A stretch of DNA of 64,000 nt from Formosa agariphila KMM 3901 (GTDB lineage Bacteria; Bacteroidota; Bacteroidia; Flavobacteriales; Flavobacteriaceae), in contig NZ_HG315671.1 of assembly GCF_000723205.1 (NCBI RefSeq), forward strand, positions 2,267,351 through 2,331,350, given 5' to 3'. Below the pieces are notes generated by a model. The model saw nothing but the letters and a program-made list of their open reading frames with translations, searched no databases and was not told the DNA's origin. The first letter of the stretch is position 1, and each line of letters opens with the position of its first letter. The position numbers and the translations under genes were made by a program. This document shows, piece by piece, positions 53,633-62,681 of this stretch.

Positions 53633-53654
53633 TCAATCAATATTAAATTAGAAA

Positions 53655-53662
53655 CAAAAGTA
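53655..53662 (-). promoter_or_regulatory. Predicted -7 box of the fnr-like gene
   Basis: Reads TACTTTTG on the minus strand, exact TAnnTTTG, 23 bp before the ATG. The palindrome at 53671-53684 overlaps its -33 region, so binding there would hinder this promoter (autorepression, inference). Confidence 0.5.
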
Positions 53663-53670
53663 GTGAAACT

Positions 53671-53684
53671 ATGACAATTATCAT
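53671..53684. promoter_or_regulatory. Fnr-like operator before the CcoI-type ATPase gene
   Basis: ATGACA-AT-TATCAT, one mismatch from a perfect dyad. Its centre (53677.5) is 36.5 bp from the last base of AACCTTTG (53707-53714), a 7/8 -7 box, predicting a site near -42 of a start at about 53720. The second site in this cluster has the same spacing. A TATTTTTG box directly abutting the operator (53684-53691) is an alternative promoter. Confidence 0.6.
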
Positions 53685-53725
53685 ATTTTTGTAGGCGCCT
53701 ATTTTAAACCTTTGACCTAAAAAAA

Positions 53726-56113
53726 ATGGATCAACTTTCCGAAGATAAAACCTGTTTCCATTGCGGTAATAGCTGTGATACTGTCGAAATTAAATTCGAC
53801 GACAAATCCTTCTGCTGTAACGGGTGCAAAACTGTTTTTGAAATTTTTTCGGAAAGCAATCTTACGGCTTATTACGAGATGCAGAATTCTCCAGGTGCTA
53901 TTCCTAAAATTAATGAGGGGAAATTCGATTTTTTAAAGGATGCACAAATTTTAGAAAAACTACTCGAGTTTAATGATGATGCCATTCAAATAGCCACATT
54001 ATATATTCCGCATATTCATTGTAGTTCTTGTATTTGGATTTTAGAAAATCTAAATAAATTAAGTCCTGAAATTACAAGTTCGCAGGTTAATTTTAATAAA
54101 AAAACAGTACGAATAACATATCAATCTCAAACCACAACGCTTAAAGACGTTGTTTTACTTTTAAGTAGAATTGGATACGAACCTTATATTAGTTTAGACG
54201 ATCATAGCGATGGTAAAACACATATAAACCGTTCTATAATTTACAAATTAGGTGTAGCAGGTTTTGCTTTCGGGAATGTTATGTTTCTGTCGTTTCCAGA
54301 ATATTTTGAAGTTAACGAATTTTGGTTAGATCAATATAAACCCATTTTTAGATGGATGATGTTCGCCTTCTCACTTCCAGTAGTATTTTATGCGGGACGC
54401 GATTATTTTATTTCGGCGTATAAAGGTCTTCGTGCAGGACTTTTAAATATTGATGTACCAATAGCTATTGGAATACTCGTCTTATTTTTAAGAAGTACTA
54501 TAGAAATTATATTCGACCTCGGACAAGGTTTTTTTGACAGTCTTACTGGTCTTGTATTCTTTTTATTATTAGGAAAATTTTTTCAACAAAAAACGTATTC
54601 TTTTTTATCTTTTGAACGCGATTATAAATCCTATTTTCCGATTGCGGTAACCAAAATTGTGTCGGAAACTGAAGAAATCCCTATTCAGATTTACGACATT
54701 AAAAAAGGAGACCGCTTACTGATAAGAAATGAAGAGTTAATTCCCGTTGATGGAATTCTAATTAAAGGAAAAGCAGCTATAGATTATAGTTTTGTTACCG
54801 GAGAATCGGAAACTATTAGTAAATTCTCTGGAGATAAATTATTTGCAGGCGGAAAACAAACGTCTGGAAGTATAGAAATGGAAGCTTTAAAGGAAGTAAA
54901 ACAAAGCTACCTGACACAACTTTGGAGTCATGATATTTTCAACAAAAACAAAGAGGATGCATTTGTTAATTTAACCAATACCATTAGTAAGCGATTTACT
55001 ATTTCTATTTTAAGCATTGCGGTAATCTCAACTATTTTTTGGTTATTTTACGATGCTAGCAAAGCCATGAATGTATTTACAGCGGTCCTTATTATTGCAT
55101 GTCCTTGTGCTTTAGCCCTAGCCGCTCCTTTTACATTTGGTAATATACTACGCATCTTCGGAAAACATAAATTCTATTTAAAAAATGCAAGTGTTATTGA
55201 ACAATTAGCAGCAATAAATACTATTATTTTCGATAAAACGGGAACCATAACCTCTAACAAAAAAAGTACCGCCACATACGACGGAATTCCATTAACATCT
55301 GATGAAGAGCGTCTATTGAAAAACACCTTACGGGGCTCTAACCATCCGCTAAGTAGAACACTTTACGATATTTTAAAAGTGAACGACATTGTTACTTTAG
55401 ATTCTTTTGAAGAACATATTGGGAAAGGTGTTCAAGCCTCACTAAAACAAAATGCAATAAAAGTAGGTTCTGCTAATTTTGTAGGACAACAAGAATTGCA
55501 GAAATCGCTAAAAACAAGTGTTCATATCAGTAGTAACGATATATATAAAGGGAAGTATACATTTTACAACAGTTACAGAACAGGACTATCTAAACTTTTT
55601 AACAACTTAAAACAGTATTACGATTTGGTTATCCTTTCTGGAGATAACGAAGGTGAGCAAGAAAATTTAAAAAAATTATTACCTACAAAAACCAAACTAT
55701 TGTTTAATCAGAAACCCGAGGATAAATTAGAATACATTAAATACCATCAAACCGAAGGTGCAAAAGTTCTCATGCTTGGCGATGGACTTAACGACTCTGG
55801 AGCTTTAGCACAAAGCGAAGTTGGAATCGCCCTTTCTGAAAACATTAATATATTTTCTCCTGCTTGCGACGGAATTATGGATGCCTCTGTTTTTCATAAA
55901 TTAGAACAATTCTTAATAACCTCAAAAAGGGCTATAAAAATTATAAAATGGAGTTTTTTATTATCTTTATTATATAATTGTGTAGGACTGTATTTTGCTA
56001 TAACTGGGCAACTTGTTCCTGTAGTAGCAGCAATTTTAATGCCTTTAAGCTCTATAAGCATTGTGGTATTTACAACCATTGCTTCTAATTGGGCCGGAAG
56101 AAAATTAGCTTAA
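53726..56113 (+). CDS. ccoI: CcoI/FixI-type copper-transporting P1B ATPase
   Basis: 795 residues. Exports or inserts copper for cbb3 oxidase assembly. The N-terminal cysteine-rich domain CFHCGNSC...FCCNGCKTVFEIF (residues ~10-43) is typical of FixI-like pumps; then an HMA domain with HIHCSSCIWILE (CxxC, ~91-102). Membrane and ATPase hallmarks: CPCALALAAP (Cu site, ~458-467), DKTGTIT phosphorylation motif (~503-509), GSNHPLSRTL (HP motif) and MLGDGLNDSGALAQSEVGIAL near 680-700. TGES-like VTGESE is at about residue 350. First gene of the rightward respiration block; ccoS follows after 75 bp with a separate Fnr-like site. Confidence 0.93.
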   Translation: MDQLSEDKTCFHCGNSCDTVEIKFDDKSFCCNGCKTVFEIFSESNLTAYYEMQNSPGAIPKINEGKFDFLKDAQILEKLLEFNDDAIQIATLYIPHIHCSSCIWILENLNKLSPEITSSQVNFNKKTVRITYQSQTTTLKDVVLLLSRIGYEPYISLDDHSDGKTHINRSIIYKLGVAGFAFGNVMFLSFPEYFEVNEFWLDQYKPIFRWMMFAFSLPVVFYAGRDYFISAYKGLRAGLLNIDVPIAIGILVLFLRSTIEIIFDLGQGFFDSLTGLVFFLLLGKFFQQKTYSFLSFERDYKSYFPIAVTKIVSETEEIPIQIYDIKKGDRLLIRNEELIPVDGILIKGKAAIDYSFVTGESETISKFSGDKLFAGGKQTSGSIEMEALKEVKQSYLTQLWSHDIFNKNKEDAFVNLTNTISKRFTISILSIAVISTIFWLFYDASKAMNVFTAVLIIACPCALALAAPFTFGNILRIFGKHKFYLKNASVIEQLAAINTIIFDKTGTITSNKKSTATYDGIPLTSDEERLLKNTLRGSNHPLSRTLYDILKVNDIVTLDSFEEHIGKGVQASLKQNAIKVGSANFVGQQELQKSLKTSVHISSNDIYKGKYTFYNSYRTGLSKLFNNLKQYYDLVILSGDNEGEQENLKKLLPTKTKLLFNQKPEDKLEYIKYHQTEGAKVLMLGDGLNDSGALAQSEVGIALSENINIFSPACDGIMDASVFHKLEQFLITSKRAIKIIKWSFLLSLLYNCVGLYFAITGQLVPVVAAILMPLSSISIVVFTTIASNWAGRKLA

Positions 56114-56120
56114 CAACATT

Positions 56121-56146
56121 CAAAACATGACAAATGTCATATTTTG
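56121..56146. promoter_or_regulatory. Fnr-like operator before ccoS (extended palindrome)
   Basis: CAAAA-c-ATGACA-AA-TGTCAT-a-TTTTG: perfect 14-bp core (56127-56140) with matching outer arms. Centre 56133.5 is 36.5 bp from the last base of TACTTTTA (56163-56170, 7/8 -7 box), the same spacing as at ccoI. This predicts an activator site near -42, as in class II Crp/Fnr activation. Confidence 0.7.
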
Positions 56147-56188
56147 AACAAAATGACCCTATTACTTTTACCGATTAATTGATAAAGA

Positions 56189-56374
56189 ATGAGCGTAATT
56201 TATATTTTATTAGGAGTGAGTGTAATCGTTGCATTAATATTTTTTGTTGCATTTATTTTTGCAGTAAAAAACGGACAGTACGATGATAGCTACACCCCTT
56301 CTGTACGCATGCTTTTTGAAGACGAATTAGTTTCTGAGAAACCTAACAAAACCATACTAACCAAAAAAGAATAA
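56189..56374 (+). CDS. ccoS: CcoS, cbb3 oxidase maturation protein
   Basis: 61 residues: an N-terminal membrane helix SVIYILLGVSVIVALIFFVAFIFAV followed by KNGQYDDSYTPSVRMLFED. The G-Q-Y/F-D-D motif after the helix is the CcoS hallmark. In Rhodobacter CcoS is needed to put haem b and copper into CcoN. It is 12 bp before ccoNO. Confidence 0.93.
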   Translation: MSVIYILLGVSVIVALIFFVAFIFAVKNGQYDDSYTPSVRMLFEDELVSEKPNKTILTKKE

Positions 56375-56386
56375 TTAACTCTCACT

Positions 56387-58567
56387 ATGGAAATTCAACA
56401 GTTCTACTACGATAATAAAATCGTAAAAAAATTCATTTATGCAACCATTTTTTGGGGTGTAATTGGAATGGTAGTAGGTTTACTACTTGCCTTCTTCTTT
56501 CTATACCCTAACCTTACCGACGGTATTTCGTGGTTAAGTTTTGGTCGATTAAGACCTTTACATACCAATGCTGTAATCTTTGCCTTTGTTGGTAATGCCA
56601 TCTTTGCGGGAATTTATTACTCTTCGCAACGTTTACTTAAAGCGAGAATGGCAAGCGACTTATTAAGTAGCATAAACTTTTGGGGGTGGCAATTAATTAT
56701 TGTTGCTGCTGCAATTACGCTTCCGCTTGGGTATACGTCTTCTAAAGAATATGCCGAATTAGAATGGCCTATAGATATTGCTATTGCTGTGGTTTGGGTT
56801 GTTTTTGGATGGAATTTAATTGCAACTATTTTAAAACGTAGACAACGTCACTTATATGTTGCTATTTGGTTTTATATCGCAACATTTGTAACCGTAGCTG
56901 TATTACATATTTTTAATAGTTTATCGTTACCAGTAAGTTTAGTAAAAAGTTACTCTGTATATGCAGGTGTTCAAGATGCCTTAGTACAATGGTGGTATGG
57001 ACATAATGCTGTAGCATTCTTCTTAACTACTCCGTTCTTAGGATTAATGTATTATTTTGTTCCTAAAGCAGCGAACAGACCAGTGTACTCTTACAAACTA
57101 TCTATTGTTCACTTCTGGTCATTAATCTTTATTTACATTTGGGCTGGACCGCACCACTTGTTATATACAGCTTTACCTGAATGGGCACAAAATTTAGGTG
57201 TTGCATTCTCTGTAATGTTATTAATGCCTTCTTGGGGAGGTATGATTAACGGACTATTAACTTTAAGAGGTGCTTGGGACAAAGTAAGAACCGACCCTGT
57301 TTTAAAATTTATGGTTGTTGCCATTACAGGTTATGGTATGGCGACTTTCGAAGGGCCTTTATTGTCACTTAAAAATGTAAATGCAGTTGGTCACTTTACC
57401 GATTGGATTATTGCACACGTACATGTTGGTGCTCTAGCATGGAACGGGTTCTTTACTTTTGGTATGATTTACTGGTTAGTACCACGATTATTCAAAACAA
57501 AATTATACTCAACTAAACTTGCAAACCTACATTTCTGGATCGGAACTTTAGGTATTGTAATGTATGCACTTCCATTATATGTTGCTGGATTTTTACAAGC
57601 GAGTATGTGGAAACAATTTAATGCAGATGGTACTTTAGTTTACGGTAACTTCTTAGAAACGGTTACAGAAATTATCCCAATGTATGCAATGCGTGCTATT
57701 GGAGGTACATTGTATTTAACAGGAATGATTGTATTAGTGTACAACATTTATGTAACTGTTAAACGTGGTTCTGATGTTACAGATGAATTAGCAGAATCCC
57801 CTGCTTTAGAGCGTGTATCTAAAAGACGTCTGGCAGGTGAAGGCTTCCATACTTGGTTAGAGCGTAAGCCTATTCAATTAACAGTATTAGCAACGATTGC
57901 TATTTTAATTGGAGGTATCATTCAAATTGTACCAACCATTATGGTAAAATCAAATATTCCAACAATTAGTAGCGTAAAACCTTACACACCTCTAGAATTA
58001 GAAGGTAGAGATATATACATTCGTGAAGGTTGTGTGGGTTGTCATTCACAAATGATTAGACCTTTTAGAAGTGAAGTAGAACGTTACGGAGAATACTCTA
58101 AAGCGGGTGAATATGTATACGATCATCCATTCCTTTGGGGAAGTAAACGTACCGGTCCAGACTTACACCGTATTGGAGGTAAATATTCAGACAACTGGCA
58201 CTTAAACCATATGTACGACCCACAAAGTACATCGAGTGGTTCTATCATGCCTGCTTACCAATGGATTGTAAGAGACGAATTGGATAAGTCTGATACAGAA
58301 ACTAAAATGGAAGTTATGGTTACCCTAGGTGTACCATATACAGAAGAAGACATTGCCAATGCGCAACAAAGTATGTTAGAACAAGGTACTGCTATAGAAA
58401 AAAATCTTTACAGCGATCCTGACTTTGCAGAAACATACGAAAACGACAAGAAATCTGCTGCCCAAAATGGTGAAGATTTTGTAGAGATGAGAAATCGTGA
58501 AATCGTGGCAGTAATTGCCTATTTACAACGATTAGGAACAGACATTAAAGTAAGCGACGTAGAATAA
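56387..58567 (+). CDS. ccoNO: Fused cbb3-type cytochrome c oxidase subunits I and II (CcoN-CcoO)
   Basis: 726 residues. Residues ~1-470 are CcoN, with about 12 membrane helices and the haem/CuB histidines in LRPLHTNAVIFAFVGN (~56-71), WWYGHNAVAFFLTTPFLG (~206), WAGPHHLLYTALPEW (~255) and DWIIAHVHVGALAWNG (~338). Residues ~500-726 are CcoO: membrane anchor, then EGCVGCHSQMIRPFRSEVERYGEYS with haem c ligands C549, C552, H553 and the axial Met in GSIMPAYQWI. It reduces O2 to water with high affinity while pumping protons. The one-chain N-O fusion is usual in Bacteroidota. Confidence 0.96.
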   Translation: MEIQQFYYDNKIVKKFIYATIFWGVIGMVVGLLLAFFFLYPNLTDGISWLSFGRLRPLHTNAVIFAFVGNAIFAGIYYSSQRLLKARMASDLLSSINFWGWQLIIVAAAITLPLGYTSSKEYAELEWPIDIAIAVVWVVFGWNLIATILKRRQRHLYVAIWFYIATFVTVAVLHIFNSLSLPVSLVKSYSVYAGVQDALVQWWYGHNAVAFFLTTPFLGLMYYFVPKAANRPVYSYKLSIVHFWSLIFIYIWAGPHHLLYTALPEWAQNLGVAFSVMLLMPSWGGMINGLLTLRGAWDKVRTDPVLKFMVVAITGYGMATFEGPLLSLKNVNAVGHFTDWIIAHVHVGALAWNGFFTFGMIYWLVPRLFKTKLYSTKLANLHFWIGTLGIVMYALPLYVAGFLQASMWKQFNADGTLVYGNFLETVTEIIPMYAMRAIGGTLYLTGMIVLVYNIYVTVKRGSDVTDELAESPALERVSKRRLAGEGFHTWLERKPIQLTVLATIAILIGGIIQIVPTIMVKSNIPTISSVKPYTPLELEGRDIYIREGCVGCHSQMIRPFRSEVERYGEYSKAGEYVYDHPFLWGSKRTGPDLHRIGGKYSDNWHLNHMYDPQSTSSGSIMPAYQWIVRDELDKSDTETKMEVMVTLGVPYTEEDIANAQQSMLEQGTAIEKNLYSDPDFAETYENDKKSAAQNGEDFVEMRNREIVAVIAYLQRLGTDIKVSDVE

Positions 58568-58583
58568 ACTAAAACGATTAATT

Positions 58584-58778
58584 ATGTTAAGCTTCGTAAA
58601 AAACTACATGGATAGTATCTCGGGTATAGAAATATACCCAATACTATCGCTATTAATATTTTTCGGTTTTTTTGTTGTCCTTTTTTGGTGGGTATTAACC
58701 GCAAAAAAAGACTACATCGACACCGTAAGCAACCTGCCTTTTGAAAACGATAACCACCAAACCGAAAACCAATTATGA
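58584..58778 (+). CDS. ccoQ: CcoQ/FixQ-like small oxidase subunit
   Basis: 64 residues with one membrane helix (YPILSLLIFFGFFVVLFWWVLTA) followed by KKDYIDTVSNLPFEND, the short polar tail seen in Bacteroidota CcoQ proteins. It lies between ccoNO (16 bp) and ccoP, whose ATG overlaps its TGA by four bases (ATGA). Probably stabilises the oxidase core complex. Confidence 0.85.
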   Translation: MLSFVKNYMDSISGIEIYPILSLLIFFGFFVVLFWWVLTAKKDYIDTVSNLPFENDNHQTENQL

Positions 58779-59665
58779 GAAAATTTATTCCAGCCTATAT
58801 AAGAGTACCCGTTCTATTTTTTTTAATAGCGGGATTAGTTGAATACTTTGTGGATTCTGGTAATGAACCTGCTTTTATAAAGTACCCAGCTGTTTTGTTA
58901 TTCTTACTTTTGGTCTTAGTAGTTATTATATCTATAGAAGGTATTGTTTCGGCTCTAGATAATGTATTATTCCAAAGTCTAAACGAAGATGAAAAAGCAA
59001 GATTTATAGTGAATAACGAACAAACACCTAAATTCATTCAATGGATTAAAGATACTTACATCAAGTTATTAGGTCAGAGACCTATCGCTGATGAGAGTGA
59101 AATTGTATTAGATCATAATTACGATGGTATTCGTGAATTAGACAATTCGCTTCCGCCATGGTGGAAATATGCGTTTTACATTTCTATAGTATTTGCTATA
59201 GTTTATATGCTAAAATACGAAGTATTTGATGGTGATTCTCAAATTGATGAGTACAATACAGAACTAGCAGAAGCTAAAATAGCTATTGAAGAATACAAGA
59301 AAACAGCTAAAGACTTAGTAGATGCTAATACCGTTACCGTATTAACCGATGCTTCCGATTTAAGCGCTGGTAAATCAATTTTCGAAACTAACTGTGTGGC
59401 TTGCCATATGGCTGATGGTGGTGGTGGTATTGGACCAAACCTTACCGATGATCATTGGATTTTAGGTGGAGGAATTAAAAATGTATTCCATACAGTTAGT
59501 GAAGGTGGTCGTGACGGAAAAGGTATGATTGCATGGAAACAAAGTTTAAAACCTGTACAAATCGCTCAAGTTTCTAGTTATATTTTAAGTTTACAAGGTA
59601 CAACACCAGCTAAACCAAAAGCTGCCGAAGGTGAGATTTGGGTTGAGGAAACTGCTGCCGAATAA
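58775..59665 (+). CDS. ccoP: CcoP, cbb3 oxidase subunit III (mono-haem)
   Basis: 296 residues. Two N-terminal membrane helices (residues ~8-50) then the CcoP N-domain YDGIRELDNSLPPWWKYAFYISIVFAIVYMLKYEVF (~111-146) with a third helix, and one class I cytochrome c domain: NCVACHMADGGGGIGPNLTDDHWILGG, haem ligands C207, C210, H211, axial Met in GKGMIAWKQ. Proteobacterial CcoP has two CxxCH haem motifs; only one is present here, so electrons must enter the complex by a shorter relay. Translationally coupled to ccoQ. Confidence 0.94.
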   Translation: MRKFIPAYIRVPVLFFLIAGLVEYFVDSGNEPAFIKYPAVLLFLLLVLVVIISIEGIVSALDNVLFQSLNEDEKARFIVNNEQTPKFIQWIKDTYIKLLGQRPIADESEIVLDHNYDGIRELDNSLPPWWKYAFYISIVFAIVYMLKYEVFDGDSQIDEYNTELAEAKIAIEEYKKTAKDLVDANTVTVLTDASDLSAGKSIFETNCVACHMADGGGGIGPNLTDDHWILGGGIKNVFHTVSEGGRDGKGMIAWKQSLKPVQIAQVSSYILSLQGTTPAKPKAAEGEIWVEETAAE

Positions 59666-59703
59666 AAATTTAACGCATTTAAGTAATTAATTATCCCTAA
59701 ATA

Positions 59704-61128
59704 ATGGAAACTCCAGAACACGAAGAATTTCGAGATTCAATTGGCACACTTACCGAAGATGGAAAAAGGGCCTGGGTATTTCCAAAAAAACCTAGTGGAA
59801 AATTCTACGATAAGCGTAAAATTGTTAGTTACATCTTATTAATCATTTTAATTGCTGCTCCATTTATAAAAGTAAATGGCAATCAATTTATGATGTTTAA
59901 TATTCTAGAACGCCGATTTAATATTTTCGGATTCCCGTTCTGGCCGCAAGACTTTAAACTCTTTGTCGTTTCGTTACTTATTGGTGTTGTCTTTCTATCG
60001 TTATTTACAGTTGCCTTTGGTCGGATTTTCTGCGGATGGATTTGTCCACAAACCATTTTTATGGAAATGGTTTTCCGAAGAATAGAATATTGGATTGATG
60101 GAGACCGTGGGAAACAAATGCGTTTAGACCGCCAATCTTGGGATGCCGAAAAAATTAGAAAACGTCTTTTAAAGTGGTTTCTTTTCATGCTAATTTCATT
60201 TATAATAGCAAATGTCTTCCTTGCCTATTTGGTTGGTGGGGATGAAGTTATTAAATACATAAAAGAAGGCCCTGCGGACCATCTTAGTACACTTATTTCA
60301 CTATTAATTTTTACAGCCGTATTTTTCTTTGTATTTGCTTGGTTTCGAGAACAAGTGTGTATAATTGCTTGTCCATATGGAAGACTTCAAGGTGTACTTC
60401 TAGACGATAAATCTATAATTGTAGCTTACGACCATAAACGTGGTGAAGGTGAAAATGGAAGAAAAAAATATCGTAAAAATGAAGACCGCGAAGCACTAGG
60501 TCATGGAGATTGTATAGACTGCTTTCAATGTGTTAACGTCTGCCCAACTGGAATAGATATTAGAAACGGAACACAATTAGAATGTGTTAACTGTACGGCC
60601 TGTATAGATGAATGCGATACGATAATGGATAGCGTGGGTTACCCACGTGGTCTAATTAGATATGCTAGTGAAGATGAAATTGAAAAGAAAGAAAAATTCA
60701 AGTTTACAGCTAGACTTAAAGGTTATAGTGCGGTTCTTATTATATTATTAATAGTTTGGGGAGGCATGCTGTTTTCTAGAAATGCTTTAGAAGCAACTGT
60801 TTTAAGACTTCCAGGACAATTATACGAACATAAAGAGAACAACGTTATTAGTAATGTATTTACCTATAAACTAATCAATAAGACTAATGATGATATAGAC
60901 GATGTATCATTTAAACTTGTAGGTTATCCTGGCGAAATTAAATTAGTATCTACTACAGATTCATTTACTGTAGCAGGACAAGGTTTAGCAGAAGGAACAT
61001 TGTTTATAGAAATTAAACAATCTGATTTAAAAGGTGATAAAAACGAACTGACTTTGGAAGTTTATAGTCACGATGAATTAATTGAAACCACCACAGTTAG
61101 TTTCTTAGGACCAAGAAGTTATAAATAA
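59704..61128 (+). CDS. ccoG: CcoG/FixG, cytochrome c oxidase accessory ferredoxin-like protein
   Basis: 474 residues, inner-membrane iron-sulfur protein. About five membrane helices, FCGWICPQTIFMEMVFRRIEYWIDGDRGKQM (residues ~101-135) with the C-x3-C motif, FREQVCIIACPYGR, and two 4Fe-4S clusters in DCIDCFQCVNVCPTGIDIRNGTQLECVNCTACIDECD (~265-302). The C-terminal ~130 residues are an Ig-like periplasmic domain. CcoG has been shown to reduce copper(II) during cbb3 assembly. It is 38 bp after ccoP. Confidence 0.95.
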   Translation: METPEHEEFRDSIGTLTEDGKRAWVFPKKPSGKFYDKRKIVSYILLIILIAAPFIKVNGNQFMMFNILERRFNIFGFPFWPQDFKLFVVSLLIGVVFLSLFTVAFGRIFCGWICPQTIFMEMVFRRIEYWIDGDRGKQMRLDRQSWDAEKIRKRLLKWFLFMLISFIIANVFLAYLVGGDEVIKYIKEGPADHLSTLISLLIFTAVFFFVFAWFREQVCIIACPYGRLQGVLLDDKSIIVAYDHKRGEGENGRKKYRKNEDREALGHGDCIDCFQCVNVCPTGIDIRNGTQLECVNCTACIDECDTIMDSVGYPRGLIRYASEDEIEKKEKFKFTARLKGYSAVLIILLIVWGGMLFSRNALEATVLRLPGQLYEHKENNVISNVFTYKLINKTNDDIDDVSFKLVGYPGEIKLVSTTDSFTVAGQGLAEGTLFIEIKQSDLKGDKNELTLEVYSHDELIETTTVSFLGPRSYK

Positions 61129-61145
61129 TTATAAAAGGTAACATT

Positions 61146-61592
61146 ATGAGAATAAATTGGGGAACAGGAATTGTTATTGCTTTTGTATGCTTTATTGCAT
61201 TTATCATGTATTTTGTTGTAAATATGATGGTTGGCGACAGATTTAATCACGATTTAGTGGTCGAAGACTATTATCAGCAAGAATTAACATTACAAGACGA
61301 TATCGATAAAGAAAAAAACTCGCAAACTTTAGAAGAGAACGTATCTTGGAAAAAAACTGCCGAAGGCATACTAATTCAATTTCCAAAATCGATAAACGAA
61401 ACTCAAATTTCAGGTATAGTATCGCTTTACAGACCTTCAAATAAAGCTTTAGATTTTGAATTACCTATTGCACTAAAAAACCACACCTTGTTAGTCCCTG
61501 AGGCAAACCTTGTAGATGGTCGTTGGAATTTAAAAGTAGACTGGACAAACAATGGTTCTAGCTATATCTATAAGCAATCCTTAACGTACTAA
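61146..61592 (+). CDS. ccoH: FixH/CcoH-family cbb3 assembly protein
   Basis: 148 residues: one N-terminal helix (GTGIVIAFVCFIAFIMYFVVNMM), then NHDLVVEDYYQQELTLQDDIDK, the conserved D-Y-Y-x-x-E/G-L FixH motif, and a periplasmic beta domain ending VDGRWNLKVDWTNNGSSYIYKQSL. CcoH/FixH stabilises cbb3 assembly intermediates. It ends directly against the next start: the stop (61590-61592) and ATG (61593) are adjacent, implying coupled translation. Confidence 0.92.
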   Translation: MRINWGTGIVIAFVCFIAFIMYFVVNMMVGDRFNHDLVVEDYYQQELTLQDDIDKEKNSQTLEENVSWKKTAEGILIQFPKSINETQISGIVSLYRPSNKALDFELPIALKNHTLLVPEANLVDGRWNLKVDWTNNGSSYIYKQSLTY

Positions 61593-62297
61593 ATGTTTAT
61601 TTCTGCCTTTATATTTGGCCTATTAGGTAGTTTTCATTGTATTGGTATGTGTGGTCCTATTGCATTTATGCTACCAGTAGACAGAAGCAATCCGGTTAAA
61701 AAAATAAGTCAGATATGTATTTATCATTTTGGTCGTCTTCTAGCCTATAGCATCATCGGTTTGGTTTTTGGGTTCTTAGGTAAAGGGTTATACATTTTCG
61801 GACTTCAGCAGAAGTTATCTATCATCATAGGAGTTTTATTAATCGTGATTGTACTACTCCCCTACAAAACTTTCAGCAAATACAATTTTTCGAAACCTGT
61901 ATTTAAAATCATTTCTAAAGTTAAAAAAGGAATGGGTACAGCTCTTCAGAAAAAAACAGCGGACACTTTTTTAACCATAGGCTTCTTAAATGGATTTCTT
62001 CCTTGTGGTTTAGTGTATATGGCCGTTTTATCATCTATAGCGACGGCAGAACCTTTACAAGGCGCATTATATATGGCTTTATTTGGATTAGGTACTATTC
62101 CGTTAATGACTACAGCCATATACTTTGGAAATATGCTAAGTAATTTAGCGAAAAAGCGTATTCAAAAATTAATCCCAGTATTTGTAATAATTATTGGAAT
62201 ACTATTCATTATTAGAGGACTTGGTCTAGGTATTCCGTATATGTCTCCAAAAATTAATCCAGATACTGTAGAAAGTACAATGGAATGTATAGAATAA
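61593..62297 (+). CDS. TauE/SafE-like (DsbD_2-type) membrane protein of the cco cluster
   Basis: 234 residues, six membrane helices. N-terminal FGLLGSFHCIGMCGPIAFMLP (residues ~8-28) and the mirrored LNGFLPCGLVYMAVLSSIA (~129-147) carry the paired cysteine/glycine-proline motifs of the family called sulfite exporter TauE/SafE or cytochrome-biogenesis membrane region. Position as last gene of a cco operon is typical; a role in copper or reductant supply to the oxidase is inferred from context, and sulfite export is unlikely. Zero-gap junction with fixH. Confidence 0.85.
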   Translation: MFISAFIFGLLGSFHCIGMCGPIAFMLPVDRSNPVKKISQICIYHFGRLLAYSIIGLVFGFLGKGLYIFGLQQKLSIIIGVLLIVIVLLPYKTFSKYNFSKPVFKIISKVKKGMGTALQKKTADTFLTIGFLNGFLPCGLVYMAVLSSIATAEPLQGALYMALFGLGTIPLMTTAIYFGNMLSNLAKKRIQKLIPVFVIIIGILFIIRGLGLGIPYMSPKINPDTVESTMECIE

Positions 62298-62299
62298 AA

Positions 62300-62334
62300 A
62301 AAGCAGTTGTTTTAACGTATAAAACAACTGCTTT
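62300..62334 (+). terminator. Stem-loop terminator of the cco operon
   Basis: Perfect 14-bp stem AAAGCAGTTGTTTT (62300-62313) with its complement (62321-62334), 7-nt loop, three bases after the stop. The 3' side is CTTTCTTAAA, a weak T-run; on the minus strand seven T follow, so it is at least bidirectional in form. Confidence 0.75.
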
Positions 62335-62493
62335 CTTAAACTAAAAATTAACTAACAAACTTTTTAATTCTATGTATAACCAACCAAAATTATTATAGAA
62401 TTGTTTTTGAAAAAAAACTAACTAACTATTTATACTTCAAATTTACGCTCTTAATTAGAGGTGGGCAAACTTGTATATCAACTTTACATTTTA

Positions 62494-62512
62494 TTTAACA
62501 GCAACTGTTAAA
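62494..62512. repeat. 19-bp palindrome in the 384-bp gap before yceI-like gene
   Basis: TTTAACAG-CAA-CTGTTAAA, perfect 8-bp arms. The surrounding 62335-62681 gap is A/T-rich and holds no gene that I can see. It could be an operator; its distance from the predicted promoter (about 110 bp upstream) makes a direct role uncertain. Confidence 0.35.
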
Positions 62513-62619
62513 GCATTCAAAAAAAACTAAAAACATAGAGACTATTCCCTTAAAATTTTAACACAGTTCTCCTACAAATCTTCATTTTCAATGTAATCTA
62601 TATTTAGATTAGACTATTA

Positions 62620-62650
62620 TTTGAATTTGGTTAAATATTCTGTAATTTCG
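62620..62650 (+). promoter_or_regulatory. Predicted promoter of the YceI-family gene
   Basis: TTTG at 62620-62623 and TAATTTCG (7/8 to TAnnTTTG) at 62643-62650, separated by the ideal 19 nt, 31 bp before the ATG. Confidence 0.6.
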
Positions 62651-62681
62651 AAGTCAATTATTAGTAATTAAAAAGTCAATC

